This document shows positions 1-8,822 of a DNA stretch of 64,000 bases, piece after piece. This DNA is from Methylobacterium radiotolerans JCM 2831. GTDB lineage: Bacteria > Pseudomonadota > Alphaproteobacteria > Rhizobiales > Beijerinckiaceae. Each line of letters opens with the position of its first letter. Within the stretch, counting starts at the first letter, position 1. The notes under the pieces are model-generated. The model did no database searches. It had not been told where the DNA came from and saw only the letters and a program-made list of their open reading frames with translations. A program made the translations under genes and the position numbers. The stretch covers positions 2,979,001 through 3,043,000 of the forward strand of contig NC_010505.1 in assembly GCF_000019725.1 (NCBI RefSeq), written 5' to 3'.

Positions 1-577
1 CACTCTGCTCGGCTATGTCGGCCTCGCGGTGCCGGGCTTCCTGCTCGCCCTGATCCTGCTGTTCTACGCCAACCGGTGGTTCGGGCTGTCGATTGGCGGT
101 CTCTACGATTCGGCCCTCACCAACCAGCCCTGGACCTGGGAGAAGCTCCGCTCGCTCATGGCGCACCTGATCGTGCCGACGCTGGTGATCGGCCTCGGCG
201 GCACCGCGGCCATGATCCGGCGCATGCGCGCCAACCTGCTCGACGAACTGGCCAAGCCCTACACCGTCACCGCCCGCGCCAAGGGTCTGCCGCCCCTGCA
301 GGCGCTGCTGAAATACCCGTTCCGGATGTCGCTGAACCCGTTCGTGGCGGATATCGGCAACCTGCTGCCGCACCTCGTCTCGGGTTCGGTGCTGGTCTCC
401 CTGGTGCTCAGCCTGCCGACCGTCGGGCCGCTGCTCCTCGAGGCCCTGCGCAGCCAGGACCAGTTCATGGCCGGGTTCATCCTGATGTTCGTCGCGGCCC
501 TGACCCTCGTCGGCATGCTGATCTCGGACCTGATCCTGGTCTGGCTCGATCCGCGCATCCGCATGGGCCTGCGATGA
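1..577 (+). CDS. oligopeptide/dipeptide ABC transporter permease, OppB/DppB type (5' end outside window)
   Basis: This is the C-terminal part of an inner-membrane permease; the reading frame is open from base 2, so the start lies upstream of the window. About 191 residues are visible, with hydrophobic segments around the entry, the middle and the C-terminus. The cytoplasmic EAA-type loop that contacts the ATPase is seen as TVTARAKGL followed by the helix after it. The end, LVWLDPRIRMGLR, is typical of DppB/YejB proteins, whose family imports peptides. Its TGA stop overlaps the ATG of the next permease (ATGA), so the two are translationally coupled. ATPase and binding-protein genes are not seen and should lie to the left. 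Confidence 0.88.
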   Translation, partial: TLLGYVGLAVPGFLLALILLFYANRWFGLSIGGLYDSALTNQPWTWEKLRSLMAHLIVPTLVIGLGGTAAMIRRMRANLLDELAKPYTVTARAKGLPPLQALLKYPFRMSLNPFVADIGNLLPHLVSGSVLVSLVLSLPTVGPLLLEALRSQDQFMAGFILMFVAALTLVGMLISDLILVWLDPRIRMGLR

Positions 578-1737
578 CCCGCCCCGCGATGACCGACGCG
601 CTCCCCGCATCCGGACATTTCGTCGATCCGGCACCCTTCGAGCCGGAGGCCCGGGCCGAGAGCACGGTCGCCACGGCCTCCGCGTGGCGGCTCATCCTCC
701 GGAAGTTCCTGCGCCACCGCCTCGCCGTGGCCTCGGCCCTGATCCTGCTCGCGCTCTACGCCACGGTACCGTTCGTCGAGCAGCTCGCGCCCTACGGGCA
801 GGCCCGCCGCAACGGCGATTTCCTCTACGCGCCGCCGCAGCGCGTCCACCTGTTCCACGAGGGCCGCTTCGTCGGGCCGTTCGTCTACCCCTACCGGGCC
901 CACCTGGACCTCGACACGTTCCGCCGGGACTACAAGGTGGACGCGTCCGCCCCGCAGCCACTGCGCTTCCTCTGCCGGGGCGACGGCTACGACTGGCTCG
1001 GGCTCGTCCACATCGATCTGCATCTCGTCTGCCCGCCGGAGAACGGCACGCTGTTCCTCCTCGGCACCGACAAGCTCGGGCGCGACCTGTTCTCGCGCAT
1101 GATCTACGGGGCGCGGATCTCGCTCACCATCGGCCTCGTGGGCGTCGCCATCTCGTTCGCGCTGGGGCTCTTCTTCGGCGGCATCGCGGGCTATTTCGGC
1201 GGTATCGTCGATGCCGGGGTGCAGCGGCTGATCGAGGTGGTGCGCTCCCTGCCGGAGCTGCCGCTCTGGCTCGCCCTGTCGGCGGCGCTGCCGCCGAACT
1301 GGAGCCCGCTGCTGATCTTCTTCGGTATCACGGTGATCCTCGGCCTGCTCGACTGGCCAGGGCTGGCGCGGGCGGTGCGCGGCAAGCTCCTGGCCCTGCG
1401 CGAGGAGGATTTCGTCCAGGCCGCCGAGTTGATGGGCGCCTCGCCCACCCGTGTGATCGGCCGGCACCTGATCCCCAACTTCATGAGTCACCTGATCGCC
1501 TCGGCGACCCTGTCGATCCCGACCATGATCCTCGGCGAGACAGCCCTGTCATTCCTGGGCCTGGGCCTCAGACCGCCGGTGACCAGCTGGGGCGTGCTGC
1601 TCAACGAGGCGCAGAATCTCGCGGCGGTGCAGCTCTATCCCTGGCTGCTCCTGCCGGTCCTGCCCGTGCTGGTGACCGTGCTCGCGTTCAACTTCATGGG
1701 TGACGGTCTGCGCGACGCGGCGGATCCGTATCACTGA
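574..1737 (+). CDS. oligopeptide/dipeptide ABC transporter permease, OppC/DppC type
   Basis: Second permease of the peptide importer, 387 residues. The ATG at 574 overlaps the previous stop. A cytoplasmic N-terminus of about 45 residues leads to a first membrane helix near residue 50. A large extracytoplasmic insertion of roughly 100 residues follows, then the family hallmark GTDKLGRDLFSR and a five-helix BPD_transp_1 core. The EAA loop appears as EEDFVQAAELMGAS. The C-terminus FNFMGDGLRDAADPY is classic for DppC-type permeases. The long insertion between helix 1 and GTDKLGRD is larger than in E. coli DppC but occurs in a known subgroup. Substrate is unknown. Confidence 0.9.
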   Translation: MTRPAMTDALPASGHFVDPAPFEPEARAESTVATASAWRLILRKFLRHRLAVASALILLALYATVPFVEQLAPYGQARRNGDFLYAPPQRVHLFHEGRFVGPFVYPYRAHLDLDTFRRDYKVDASAPQPLRFLCRGDGYDWLGLVHIDLHLVCPPENGTLFLLGTDKLGRDLFSRMIYGARISLTIGLVGVAISFALGLFFGGIAGYFGGIVDAGVQRLIEVVRSLPELPLWLALSAALPPNWSPLLIFFGITVILGLLDWPGLARAVRGKLLALREEDFVQAAELMGASPTRVIGRHLIPNFMSHLIASATLSIPTMILGETALSFLGLGLRPPVTSWGVLLNEAQNLAAVQLYPWLLLPVLPVLVTVLAFNFMGDGLRDAADPYH

Positions 1738-1761
1738 CGGGAGGCGCCGCGCTGGGCCGGC

Positions 1762-3978
1762 CTACCCGGCGAGCGGCAGCGGCGCGATCCGCGTCGGGGC
1801 GGCGACGCCCTTGCGCTCCAAGAGGCCCGGCGGCGGCACGGGGGCGTCGATGGTGCAGACCACGCCGGTCGGCTCGTAGCTCAGCACGACCTCGCCGGCG
1901 AGCTCGCGCGCCAAGCTGCGCTCGATCAGGCGCGAGCCGAATCCGGTCCGTGTCGGCTTCTTGACCGGCGGGCCGCCGCGTTCGGACCAGCGGAGCGAGA
2001 GCTGCATCTCCTCCAGGCGCCGCACCGTCCAGGAGATCTCGACCGTGCCGCCCTCAGTCGAGAGCGCGCCGTACTTGACGGCGTTCGTGCCGAGCTCGTG
2101 CAGGGCCATGGCGATGGACAGCGCCAGCCGCGGCGGCAGACGCAGGGCCGGTCCCGAGACCTGGAACCGCGAGGTCCGGCCGTCGCCGGCCTCCAGCGGC
2201 CGGATCGCGTCCGCCACGACGGCGGAGAGTTCCGCACCCTCCCAGCTCTCCCGGGTGAGGACGTCGTGCACCCGCGCCAGGGCGAGGAGGCGCGCCTCGA
2301 AGGCGGCGCGCGCCGCGTCGGCCTCCGCGCCCTCCAGCCCGCGCAGGGACTGGGCCGCGATCGACTGCACCGTCGCGAGGGTGTTCTTCACCCGGTGGTT
2401 CAGCTCGTGGATCAGGAGCAGCAGGTGCTCCTCGGCGTTCTTCGTGTCGGTGATGTCGATGTTGCAGCCGGTGTAGCCCAGGAAGTTCTGGGCGTCGTCG
2501 AGCCGCGGCACGCCCTCGCACTGGAGCCAGCGCACCGCGCCCGTCCGGTCGATCACCCGCGCCTCGGTGCGGAACGGGATCCGGGCCTCGAACGCCTCGG
2601 TGAAGGCCGTCCGGAAGTTCTCCAAGTCGTCGGGATGCACGATCTGGTGCCAGCCGTCATCGTTGAACTGCGCGGCCGGTAGCCCGAACAGGTGCTCGAA
2701 ATGGAGGTTGGCGAAGCTGACTGCGCCGGTCTCGTCGGTCATCCAGATCAGGGCCGGGGCCGAATCGGCCATGTGCCTGAAGCGCGCCTCGCTCTCGCTG
2801 AGGGCGCTCAGGCCGCGCTTGGTCTCGGCCAGCGCCCGGTCGCGCTCCTCCTCCCGCGTGCGCAGCCGCAGCGACGCCTCCGACAGCACGACCCCGAGCC
2901 GTTGGATCTCGTGCACCGGCGACGACACGCGCGGGATCGCCTCGCCCCGGGCCAGGGCCGGCCCGGACGCCGCCAACAACCGGAGGGGGCGCGAGACCCG
3001 CGACCAGAGGTTCACCGCCAGGAGCGACGAGGTGGCGAGCACCAGCAGGCCGAACCCCGCGAAGGCCCAGATCCAGCGCCGCACCCGCGCGTCGACGAGG
3101 GCCTGCGGGATGCTGGTCGCGACCATCCAGCCGGTCAGCCGCGAGCGCGCCTCGATCACCACCACCGGCTTGTGCTGGCGGTCCTGGCCCTCCCAGACGC
3201 CGGGCGTCGACGACTGCACTTGGCGGAGGCTGGCGAGGCGCTGCTTGCCGACCACCGCCTCGGGATCCGGCAGGCGCGCCAGGACGATGCCGGACCGGTC
3301 GCTGATCCCCGTCGTCCAGCCCGGGACGACCTCGCGAGACAGGATGCCCTGCAGGCGGGACAGGGGCACGGTGAAGCTCAGGATGTACCCGACCTCGCCG
3401 TCGACCATCACCGGCACGCCGACCGCGTAGGTGGCCTCGCCCGGCATCGGTCCGGGCACGTAGCCGCTCACCATGGCGCGCTGCGTGCCGCGGGCCAGAT
3501 CCTGGTCGAAGGGAAGCGTGACGATCGGCATCGGCGCGCCGCGCGGCACGCCGGTGTTGACCACCTCCTGACCGTTCGGCCGGCGCAGGAGCACGTCCAG
3601 GTCGATCGATTCGCGGACGAGGCGCGCCTGGGCGTCGAACGCCTCGAACTCGCCCTGCCGGATCCGCGGCGAGGTCGCCAGCGTCTGCAGCACCGACACG
3701 AGGCCGGCGGTGTCGCGGTCCAGAGACAGGCCGATGCCGCGCACGTTCTCGCGGGCGTCCTGCTCGAACCGCGCCCGTTCCGCGGAGGCGTAGCGCATCA
3801 GTAGTATGCTGGTGAACAGCAGGCCGGGACCGATCAGCGCGATCACCAGCGCGATCAGGTAGACCTGGGTCGAGAAGCCGTTGCGCCCGAAGCGGTGCAG
3901 CCGCCGCGACAGCCAGGAACGGCGCGCGGGGATCACCGCGGGGACGCCCGCGCCCTCGGCATGATGGTCCGGACTCAA
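1762..3978 (-). CDS. membrane sensor histidine kinase, HWE family, with Cache-like and PAS domains
   Basis: Sensor kinase of 738 residues. A membrane helix near residues 36-58 and another near 308-330 bracket a periplasmic domain that looks like a double Cache fold. A linker and a PAS domain (about 395-515, with LGYTGCNIDITD at its end) follow. The kinase core has the H-box HELNHRVKNTLATVQS, an N-box ALHELGTNAVKYGALS and the LRWSERGGP stretch whose W-x-E defines HWE kinases. These families often feed general stress or light signalling. No response regulator lies beside it, so it is an orphan. The start chosen is a TTG at 3978 with weak ribosome-binding support. Confidence 0.85.
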   Translation of the reverse strand: MSPDHHAEGAGVPAVIPARRSWLSRRLHRFGRNGFSTQVYLIALVIALIGPGLLFTSILLMRYASAERARFEQDARENVRGIGLSLDRDTAGLVSVLQTLATSPRIRQGEFEAFDAQARLVRESIDLDVLLRRPNGQEVVNTGVPRGAPMPIVTLPFDQDLARGTQRAMVSGYVPGPMPGEATYAVGVPVMVDGEVGYILSFTVPLSRLQGILSREVVPGWTTGISDRSGIVLARLPDPEAVVGKQRLASLRQVQSSTPGVWEGQDRQHKPVVVIEARSRLTGWMVATSIPQALVDARVRRWIWAFAGFGLLVLATSSLLAVNLWSRVSRPLRLLAASGPALARGEAIPRVSSPVHEIQRLGVVLSEASLRLRTREEERDRALAETKRGLSALSESEARFRHMADSAPALIWMTDETGAVSFANLHFEHLFGLPAAQFNDDGWHQIVHPDDLENFRTAFTEAFEARIPFRTEARVIDRTGAVRWLQCEGVPRLDDAQNFLGYTGCNIDITDTKNAEEHLLLLIHELNHRVKNTLATVQSIAAQSLRGLEGAEADAARAAFEARLLALARVHDVLTRESWEGAELSAVVADAIRPLEAGDGRTSRFQVSGPALRLPPRLALSIAMALHELGTNAVKYGALSTEGGTVEISWTVRRLEEMQLSLRWSERGGPPVKKPTRTGFGSRLIERSLARELAGEVVLSYEPTGVVCTIDAPVPPPGLLERKGVAAPTRIAPLPLAG

Positions 3979-4033
3979 GCGGGGTCCGTCCCCGGCCCGC
4001 GGCGCCCCGCGGGCTCGTCGCCGTTCCCTCGCC

Positions 4034-4375
4034 TCATGACCGGTCGATATGACCGAGATCGCGCGCCGGGTCGAGGTGGTCGCGCACCCGCTGCTTCAGC
4101 GCCTTCACGTCCGGAAAGCCGCCGTCGCGCACCCGTTCCCACAGGAGGGCCGCGCCCAGCTCGATGCGGAAGGTGCCGCCGGTGGCCGGCACCAGGGCGA
4201 CCTCGCCGAGGTCGTCCCGGAAGGTCGAGAGGAGTTCCTGCGCCATCCAGGCCGCGCGCAGCAGCCAGTTGCACTGCGTGCAGTAGGTGATCGCGACGCG
4301 CGGCCGGCCCGGCCCCGCCGCGCCCTCCGCCGTCACGTCGCTGCCGGGCTCCGCGCCCGCTGGGCCATCGCGCAT
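4034..4375 (-). CDS. SelT/SelW/SelH (Rdx) family thioredoxin-like selenoprotein homologue
   Basis: Small protein with the Rdx-family start VAITYCTQCNWLLRAAW. The CxxC redox motif (CTQC) sits where selenocysteine occurs in animal SelW. The following strand and helix (TFRDDLGEVALVPATGGTF) match the family, as does the RDGGFPDVKALKQRVRD tail. The length from the ATG at 4375 is 113 residues; a GTG at 4426 would add 17 unstructured residues, and the conserved core does not depend on the choice. The family is thought to take part in thiol redox reactions, but bacterial substrates are not established. It is followed on the same strand by the sensor kinase gene. Confidence 0.85.
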   Translation of the reverse strand: MRDGPAGAEPGSDVTAEGAAGPGRPRVAITYCTQCNWLLRAAWMAQELLSTFRDDLGEVALVPATGGTFRIELGAALLWERVRDGGFPDVKALKQRVRDHLDPARDLGHIDRS

Positions 4376-4533
4376 GCCCGCAGAGCGCACCGGCACGGCG
4401 GCCTTGTCAACCTCGCCCGCGCACACGATGGCGAGCCCCAGGCCGGCTTCGGCTGCGCCGCGCCCGGGCGAACCGGGTTCTGACAGGCCTTCCGGGCGCT
4501 CGTCCGGTTGTCGCCAAACATCGCCGGCCGCGC

Positions 4534-4562
4534 TTGACGGCGCGGCCTGCCGCGCACTAGAA
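4534..4562 (+). promoter_or_regulatory. candidate promoter of the tRNA-Val gene
   Basis: A TTGACG -35 box (4534-4539) and a CTAGAA -10 box (4557-4562) are separated by 17 bp, about 70 bp before the tRNA. The spacing and -35 box fit a sigma-70-type alphaproteobacterial promoter. This is a sequence match only. Confidence 0.35.
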
Positions 4563-4633
4563 GGCCCGCCACCGGGTCGCGGCGCCCCCGAGGGCGAGCG
4601 ACGATGGCGTGCGCTCAGGCGACTCGCCGGTAC

Positions 4634-4708
4634 GGACGGTTAGCACAGCGGTAGTGCGTTCCCTTCACACGGGAAAGGTCGCAGGTTCGATCCCTGCACC
4701 GTCCACCA
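4634..4708 (+). tRNA. tRNA-Val (anticodon CAC), CCA encoded
   Basis: The cloverleaf can be drawn by eye. The acceptor stem GGACGGT (4634-4640) pairs with ACCGTCC (4698-4704), followed by discriminator A and an encoded CCA (4706-4708). The D stem is GCAC/GTGC, and the anticodon stem TTCCC/GGGAA encloses the loop TTCACAC, giving anticodon CAC, which reads GTG valine codons. The T arm has the GGTTCGATCC consensus. There is no integrase or flanking repeat nearby. Confidence 0.95.
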
Positions 4709-4865
4709 TTATCCCCCATCCCCCGAAGGTCTGATCCCGCCGCGCCCCGCGTCGGTTTGCCACCCGAAAACCGCGTGCTAAGGGCGCTCGATCGGTGAAC
4801 GCATAAGCTTGGACCCGGCCCGATCCGGGTCGCAGGCCACGGGCAGGGGAAGGGCGGGAACAGCC

Positions 4866-6398
4866 ATGAAAGATATCCTCGACAAGCTCGAAGAGCGTCG
4901 GGCGCAGGCCCGGCTCGGCGGCGGAGAGAAGCGCGTCGAGGCGCAGCACAAGCGCGGTAAGCTGACGGCGCGCGAGCGGATCGAACTCCTCCTCGACCAC
5001 GGGTCGTTCGAAGAGTTCGACATGTTCGTGCAGCATCGCTCCACCGATTTCGGCATGGAGAAGCAGAAGATCCCGGGTGACGGCGTCGTCACCGGCTGGG
5101 GCACGATCAACGGCCGCACGGTCTTCCTCTTCTCGAAGGACTTCACGGTGTTCGGCGGCTCCCTCTCGGAGGCGCATGCCCAGAAGATCGTGAAGGTGCA
5201 GGACATGGCGCTGAAGATGCGCGCCCCGATCATCGGCATCTTCGATGCCGGCGGCGCGCGCATCCAGGAAGGCGTCGCGGCGCTCGGCGGCTACGGCGAG
5301 GTGTTCCGCCGCAACGTCATGGCCTCGGGCGTCATCCCGCAGATCTCGGTGATCATGGGGCCGTGCGCGGGCGGCGACGTCTACTCGCCGGCCATGACCG
5401 ACTTCATCTTCATGGTCCGCGACACGAGCTACATGTTCGTGACCGGCCCCGACGTGGTGAAGACCGTCACCAACGAGGTCGTGACCGCCGAGGAACTCGG
5501 CGGTGCCAAGGTTCACACGACCAAGTCGTCGATCGCGGACGGTTCCTTCGAGAACGACGTCGAGGCGATCCTGCAGATCCGTCGCCTCCTCGACTTCCTG
5601 CCGGCCAACAACATCGACGGCGTGCCGGAGCTGGAGAGCTTCGACGACGTCAGCCGGATCGACGCGTCCCTCGACACGCTGATCCCGGACAACCCGAACA
5701 AGCCCTACGACATGGGCGAGCTGATCCGCCGCGTCGTGGACGAGGGTGACTTTTTCGAGATCCAGTCCGCCTACGCGCGCAACATCATCACCGGGTTCGG
5801 CCGGATCGAGGGCCGCACGGTCGGCTTCGTGGCCAACCAGCCGCTGGTGCTCGCGGGCGTGCTCGATTCGGACGCCTCGCGGAAGGCCGCGCGCTTCGTG
5901 CGCTACTGCGACGCCTTCGGCATCCCGATCGTCACCTTCGTGGACGTGCCGGGCTTCCTGCCGGGCACGGCGCAGGAGTACGGCGGCCTCATCAAGCACG
6001 GCGCCAAGCTGCTCTTCGCCTACTCGCAGGCGACGGTGCCGCTGGTCACCATCATCACCCGCAAGGCCTTCGGCGGCGCCTACGACGTCATGGCGTCGAA
6101 GCACGTCGGCGCGGACGTGAACTACGCGTGGCCGACGGCGCAGATCGCCGTGATGGGCGCGAAGGGCGCGGTCGAGATCATCTTCCGGAGCGAGATCGGT
6201 GATCCGGAGAAGATCGCGGCGCGCACCGGCGAGTACGAGGACCGGTTCCTCTCACCCTTCGTCGCGGCCGAGCGCGGCTATATCGACGAGGTGATCATGC
6301 CGCACTCGACCCGTCGCCGGATCGCCAAGGCCCTCGGCATGCTCCGCACCAAGAAGATGGAGCAGCCCTGGAAGAAGCACGACAACATCCCGCTCTGA
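4866..6398 (+). CDS. pccB: propionyl-CoA carboxylase beta subunit (carboxyltransferase)
   Basis: Carboxyltransferase of the biotin-dependent propionyl-CoA carboxylase, making methylmalonyl-CoA from propionyl-CoA with a separate biotinylated alpha subunit. The 510-residue length is the family norm. The N-terminal half holds the acyl-CoA oxyanion-hole region GGARIQEG and the [14 protein letters not shown] stretch; the C-terminal half holds [14 protein letters not shown] and [12 protein letters not shown], both hallmarks of the PCC-beta type. The ATG at 4866 follows a purine-rich GGGAAGGGCGGGAA. In methylotrophic relatives it works in the ethylmalonyl-CoA pathway for glyoxylate regeneration; that role is inferred. 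The alpha subunit gene is not adjacent. Confidence 0.96.
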   Translation: MKDILDKLEERRAQARLGGGEKRVEAQHKRGKLTARERIELLLDHGSFEEFDMFVQHRSTDFGMEKQKIPGDGVVTGWGTINGRTVFLFSKDFTVFGGSLSEAHAQKIVKVQDMALKMRAPIIGIFDAGGARIQEGVAALGGYGEVFRRNVMASGVIPQISVIMGPCAGGDVYSPAMTDFIFMVRDTSYMFVTGPDVVKTVTNEVVTAEELGGAKVHTTKSSIADGSFENDVEAILQIRRLLDFLPANNIDGVPELESFDDVSRIDASLDTLIPDNPNKPYDMGELIRRVVDEGDFFEIQSAYARNIITGFGRIEGRTVGFVANQPLVLAGVLDSDASRKAARFVRYCDAFGIPIVTFVDVPGFLPGTAQEYGGLIKHGAKLLFAYSQATVPLVTIITRKAFGGAYDVMASKHVGADVNYAWPTAQIAVMGAKGAVEIIFRSEIGDPEKIAARTGEYEDRFLSPFVAAERGYIDEVIMPHSTRRRIAKALGMLRTKKMEQPWKKHDNIPL

Positions 6399-6410
6399 GG
6401 CGGGCGCCCG

Positions 6411-6434
6411 GGCCGGCGGCTGTGGCCGCCGGCC
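6411..6434. terminator. GC-rich hairpin between converging genes
   Basis: A perfect 10-bp inverted repeat (GGCCGGCGGC / GCCGCCGGCC) with a TGTG loop lies between the converging ends of pccB and the secreted-protein gene. No T-run follows on either strand, so a bidirectional terminator role is inferred from position and stem strength. Confidence 0.5.
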
Positions 6435-6896
6435 TCAGCTCCGGTTGCTGTTCTCGATCACCGCGCACAGCGTCAGCGGACCCTTGTCGGGCGACACCAT
6501 CGCCGAACAGGTGACCCGGGCACCGCCGAGGTCGACGTTGCTGTGCCGGAGCTTCGTGGCCGTCGCGTGGGCACGATGCGCGGCTTCGGTGATCACGGCG
6601 GCGTCGATGCCGGTCACCGCGTGCCCGGCGTGCCCGAACAGGTCGTAGTAGCGGTCCGGCGGGTTGGCGCCGCGAAACTGCGCGCCCACCGAGGACAGGT
6701 CCGGCCCGCCACAGGCCAGCGTCAGGGTCATGTCCGGACCGGCGGTGAAGCTGGCATAATCGCTCCGGCGCTCGGCCGTCTTGGCCTCCGTCTCGGCCGT
6801 GACCTTGTCGACCAGCGCGTCGCAGGATTGTGCCCGAGCGGCGCCGGCGCCGGCCGAGAGGGCGGTGAAGACGATGAGAGGCAGGAGCGCGCGCAT
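6435..6896 (-). CDS. small secreted hypothetical protein
   Basis: A 153-residue protein with a clear Sec signal peptide: a short basic start, the hydrophobic run LLPLIVFTALSAGAGA and a likely cleavage after ARA-Q. The mature part is about 130 residues with four cysteines, near the N-terminus, in ACGGPD, in TCSAMVS and in LCAVIE, which could form two periplasmic disulfides. I do not recognise the family. It converges on pccB across a strong hairpin and has no evident operon partner, so its function is unknown. Confidence 0.7.
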   Translation of the reverse strand: MRALLPLIVFTALSAGAGAARAQSCDALVDKVTAETEAKTAERRSDYASFTAGPDMTLTLACGGPDLSSVGAQFRGANPPDRYYDLFGHAGHAVTGIDAAVITEAAHRAHATATKLRHSNVDLGGARVTCSAMVSPDKGPLTLCAVIENSNRS

Positions 6897-6973
6897 GCCC
6901 GCGAGGTAGCGCGGCGATCCGGAAAGGCGAGCGGCGCGGCGTTCCGGCGCGCCTGGCCCCGCTCCGATCCGGA

Positions 6974-7528
6974 TCAGGCGGATTCGCCCCGCCTCTGGAC
7001 CAGGACGGGTCCCTCTCCGACGAGGAGGCGCCGCTTGAGGCGGGCGATGCCCTCGCGCTGCAACTCGCTGGGCGGGGAATGCGCGCCGGCCACCTGGGTC
7101 AGCATCGCGATCAGCTCGCCCCGCTCGGCCGGCGTCAGCGCGTCGCGCAGCAGCGGCGCCAGGGCGTCGGCGACCTGCGAGAACGGTAGCCGTGCCTGCG
7201 TATAGCCCCAGGCCCGTTCGAAGGTCGCGGAGATCCGATCCACCGCCAGCGGCGTCTCCATGTATTCGAGGATCCGTGTCTTCTCGCTGGCGGTCAGGGG
7301 GCTGCCCGTTCGGACCAGCTGGATCATCAGGATGACCGCCGCCAGGCGCGGGTCGCGGACGCGCTGCAACGGCGTCCCCACGAGGTTCTCGAAGGTCGAG
7401 ACCGCGCGGCGCTGGAGGCCCTTCGTGTCCCGGTTGACCTCCTGCAGGCCCTTCACGGTCCCGTGCGTCCGTAAGATCCAGAACAGTCCCGCAACGATGA
7501 TCCCGATGAGGCCGAGCAGGATCGGCAT
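6974..7528 (-). CDS. membrane-anchored hypothetical protein, possibly TerB-like helical domain
   Basis: From the ATG at 7528 (preceded by a GGGGA ribosome-binding site) the protein has 184 residues. It starts with one membrane helix, PILLGLIGIIVAGLFWILR, so it is inner-membrane anchored with the body in the cytoplasm or periplasm. The rest is helical, with the pattern DPRLAAVILMIQLVRTGSPLTASEKTRI and LTPAERGELIAMLTQVA, which resembles the acidic helical TerB/DjlA-type fold, though I cannot confirm it. A TTG further up (7585) is an alternative but poorer start. The function is not known. Confidence 0.65.
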   Translation of the reverse strand: MPILLGLIGIIVAGLFWILRTHGTVKGLQEVNRDTKGLQRRAVSTFENLVGTPLQRVRDPRLAAVILMIQLVRTGSPLTASEKTRILEYMETPLAVDRISATFERAWGYTQARLPFSQVADALAPLLRDALTPAERGELIAMLTQVAGAHSPPSELQREGIARLKRRLLVGEGPVLVQRRGESA

Positions 7529-7670
7529 GGGCGTCCCCAGATCGAATCGACGCGGGACGGTCTCACGGGCATCTCGGCGTGTCAAACCAGCGTCAATGCC
7601 TGACGATTACCGGAATGCATCGCGGATATGTGGACACAGGAAAAGAATTCATTGCGCGCGACCGAGGTGT

Positions 7671-7701
7671 ACTTCACTGATACATGGGTCAACAGTGAAG
7701 T
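7671..7701. promoter_or_regulatory. 9-bp perfect inverted repeat downstream of the phosphoesterase gene
   Basis: ACTTCACTG (7671-7679) and CAGTGAAGT (7693-7701) are exact inverted copies separated by 13 bp, in an AT-richer gap just past the stop of the metallophosphoesterase gene. It may be a terminator hairpin for that gene or an operator for the upstream neighbour. Confidence 0.4.
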
Positions 7702-7717
7702 TCGTTGCGCCCGCCGC

Positions 7718-8629
7718 TCAGCTGGCCGCCGCGGACGTGTCCGCCTTGCCGAGTTCGAGGAGAACGATCTCCGGCGGAACGCCCATCCGGACGGGGATGC
7801 GGCTCATCCCGAAGCCGCCCGAGACGATCATGTGGCGGCCGTCCTGGACGACGTGGCCGTAGGAATAGTCGTGCCCGCGCACCTTGCGGATGGCGGGCGC
7901 GTGGCCGAACAGGCGGACCTGGCCGCCGTGAGTGTGGCCGGCGAGGGTCAGCGACACGCGGTCGGGCACCGAGACGAAGATGTCGGGCTCGTGGGCCATC
8001 AGGATCACGGGCGCCGAGTCCGTGACCGCCTGCAAGGTTCGCGGCAGGTCCGCGAAGCTGAAGGTGCTCCACGCGTTCAAGAACGGCTGCTGGTCGCCGA
8101 GCCCGGCCAGCCAGAACGGCCGCCCGTCCTTCACGAGGCGCACGGCCTGATTCTCCAGCACCGGAATGCCCTGCGCCTCCAGCAGGCGCCGGACCGCCGG
8201 CACGCCGCGGCCGGCCCGCTGGACCGCGTGGTCGTCCCACCAATCGTGGTTGCCGAGGATCGCGTGCGTGCCGAGGGGCGCCTTGAGCTCGGTCATCATC
8301 CGGGCGAACTGATCGAGCGGCAGCTTGCGCCACGCGATGCGCCCGGCCGGGTAGTCGCCGAGCAGCAGGACCAGATCCGGCTCGAGGGCGTTGGTGGCCG
8401 CGACGATCTCCGCCACCCGGTCGAACCGCATGTACGGCTCGCAGATGTGAAAATCCGCCAGCACCGCCACCCGCAGGCGCAGCGCCGGATCCCAGCGCGG
8501 CAGGGTCGGCGCGTAGGACGTCACCACCAGCCGGTGCAGCGGCTCGACGTCGAAGGCGTAGACGCCCGTCGCGGCGGTCAGGCCGGCCCCCACGCCGAGC
8601 CCACCCAGGAACTGCCGTCGGCTCGGCAT
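7718..8629 (-). CDS. Tat-exported metallophosphoesterase
   Basis: Calcineurin-like phosphoesterase of 303 residues from the ATG at 8629 (another ATG at 8638 adds three residues). The N-terminus SRRQFLGG is a twin-arginine export motif followed by a hydrophobic stretch, so a folded metalloprotein is exported. All dinuclear metal motifs are visible: AVLADFH, LLLGDYPAG (GD), ILGNHDWW (GNHD), LMAHEPD and LAGHTHGGQ (GHTH). The order matches YkuE/YaeI-type enzymes known to act on UDP-diacylglucosamine-like lipids or to be phosphodiesterases; the substrate here is unknown. It is divergent from hemC. Confidence 0.92.
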   Translation of the reverse strand: MPSRRQFLGGLGVGAGLTAATGVYAFDVEPLHRLVVTSYAPTLPRWDPALRLRVAVLADFHICEPYMRFDRVAEIVAATNALEPDLVLLLGDYPAGRIAWRKLPLDQFARMMTELKAPLGTHAILGNHDWWDDHAVQRAGRGVPAVRRLLEAQGIPVLENQAVRLVKDGRPFWLAGLGDQQPFLNAWSTFSFADLPRTLQAVTDSAPVILMAHEPDIFVSVPDRVSLTLAGHTHGGQVRLFGHAPAIRKVRGHDYSYGHVVQDGRHMIVSGGFGMSRIPVRMGVPPEIVLLELGKADTSAAAS

Positions 8630-8822
8630 GATCAGCATCGCGATACGACCTGTTGACTCGATAATTCGCCGTGTCCCGCTAGGCGCGCAGTCCGGCGAAA
8701 GCGGGGCGCGACCGACTGAACGGCCGCGGGACCCTGGCCCGAAACCGGTTGACGGAATGTGGCCTGCCGCCGCGCTCGGTCTATAAGGCGGTGTCTCGTC
8801 CAGCGAAGTGATCCGGAACCAG

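Noticed and set aside
4634..4708. The tRNA-Val gene as an integration site for a genomic island
   Set aside because: No integrase, no direct repeat of the tRNA end, and the next gene is the core gene pccB.
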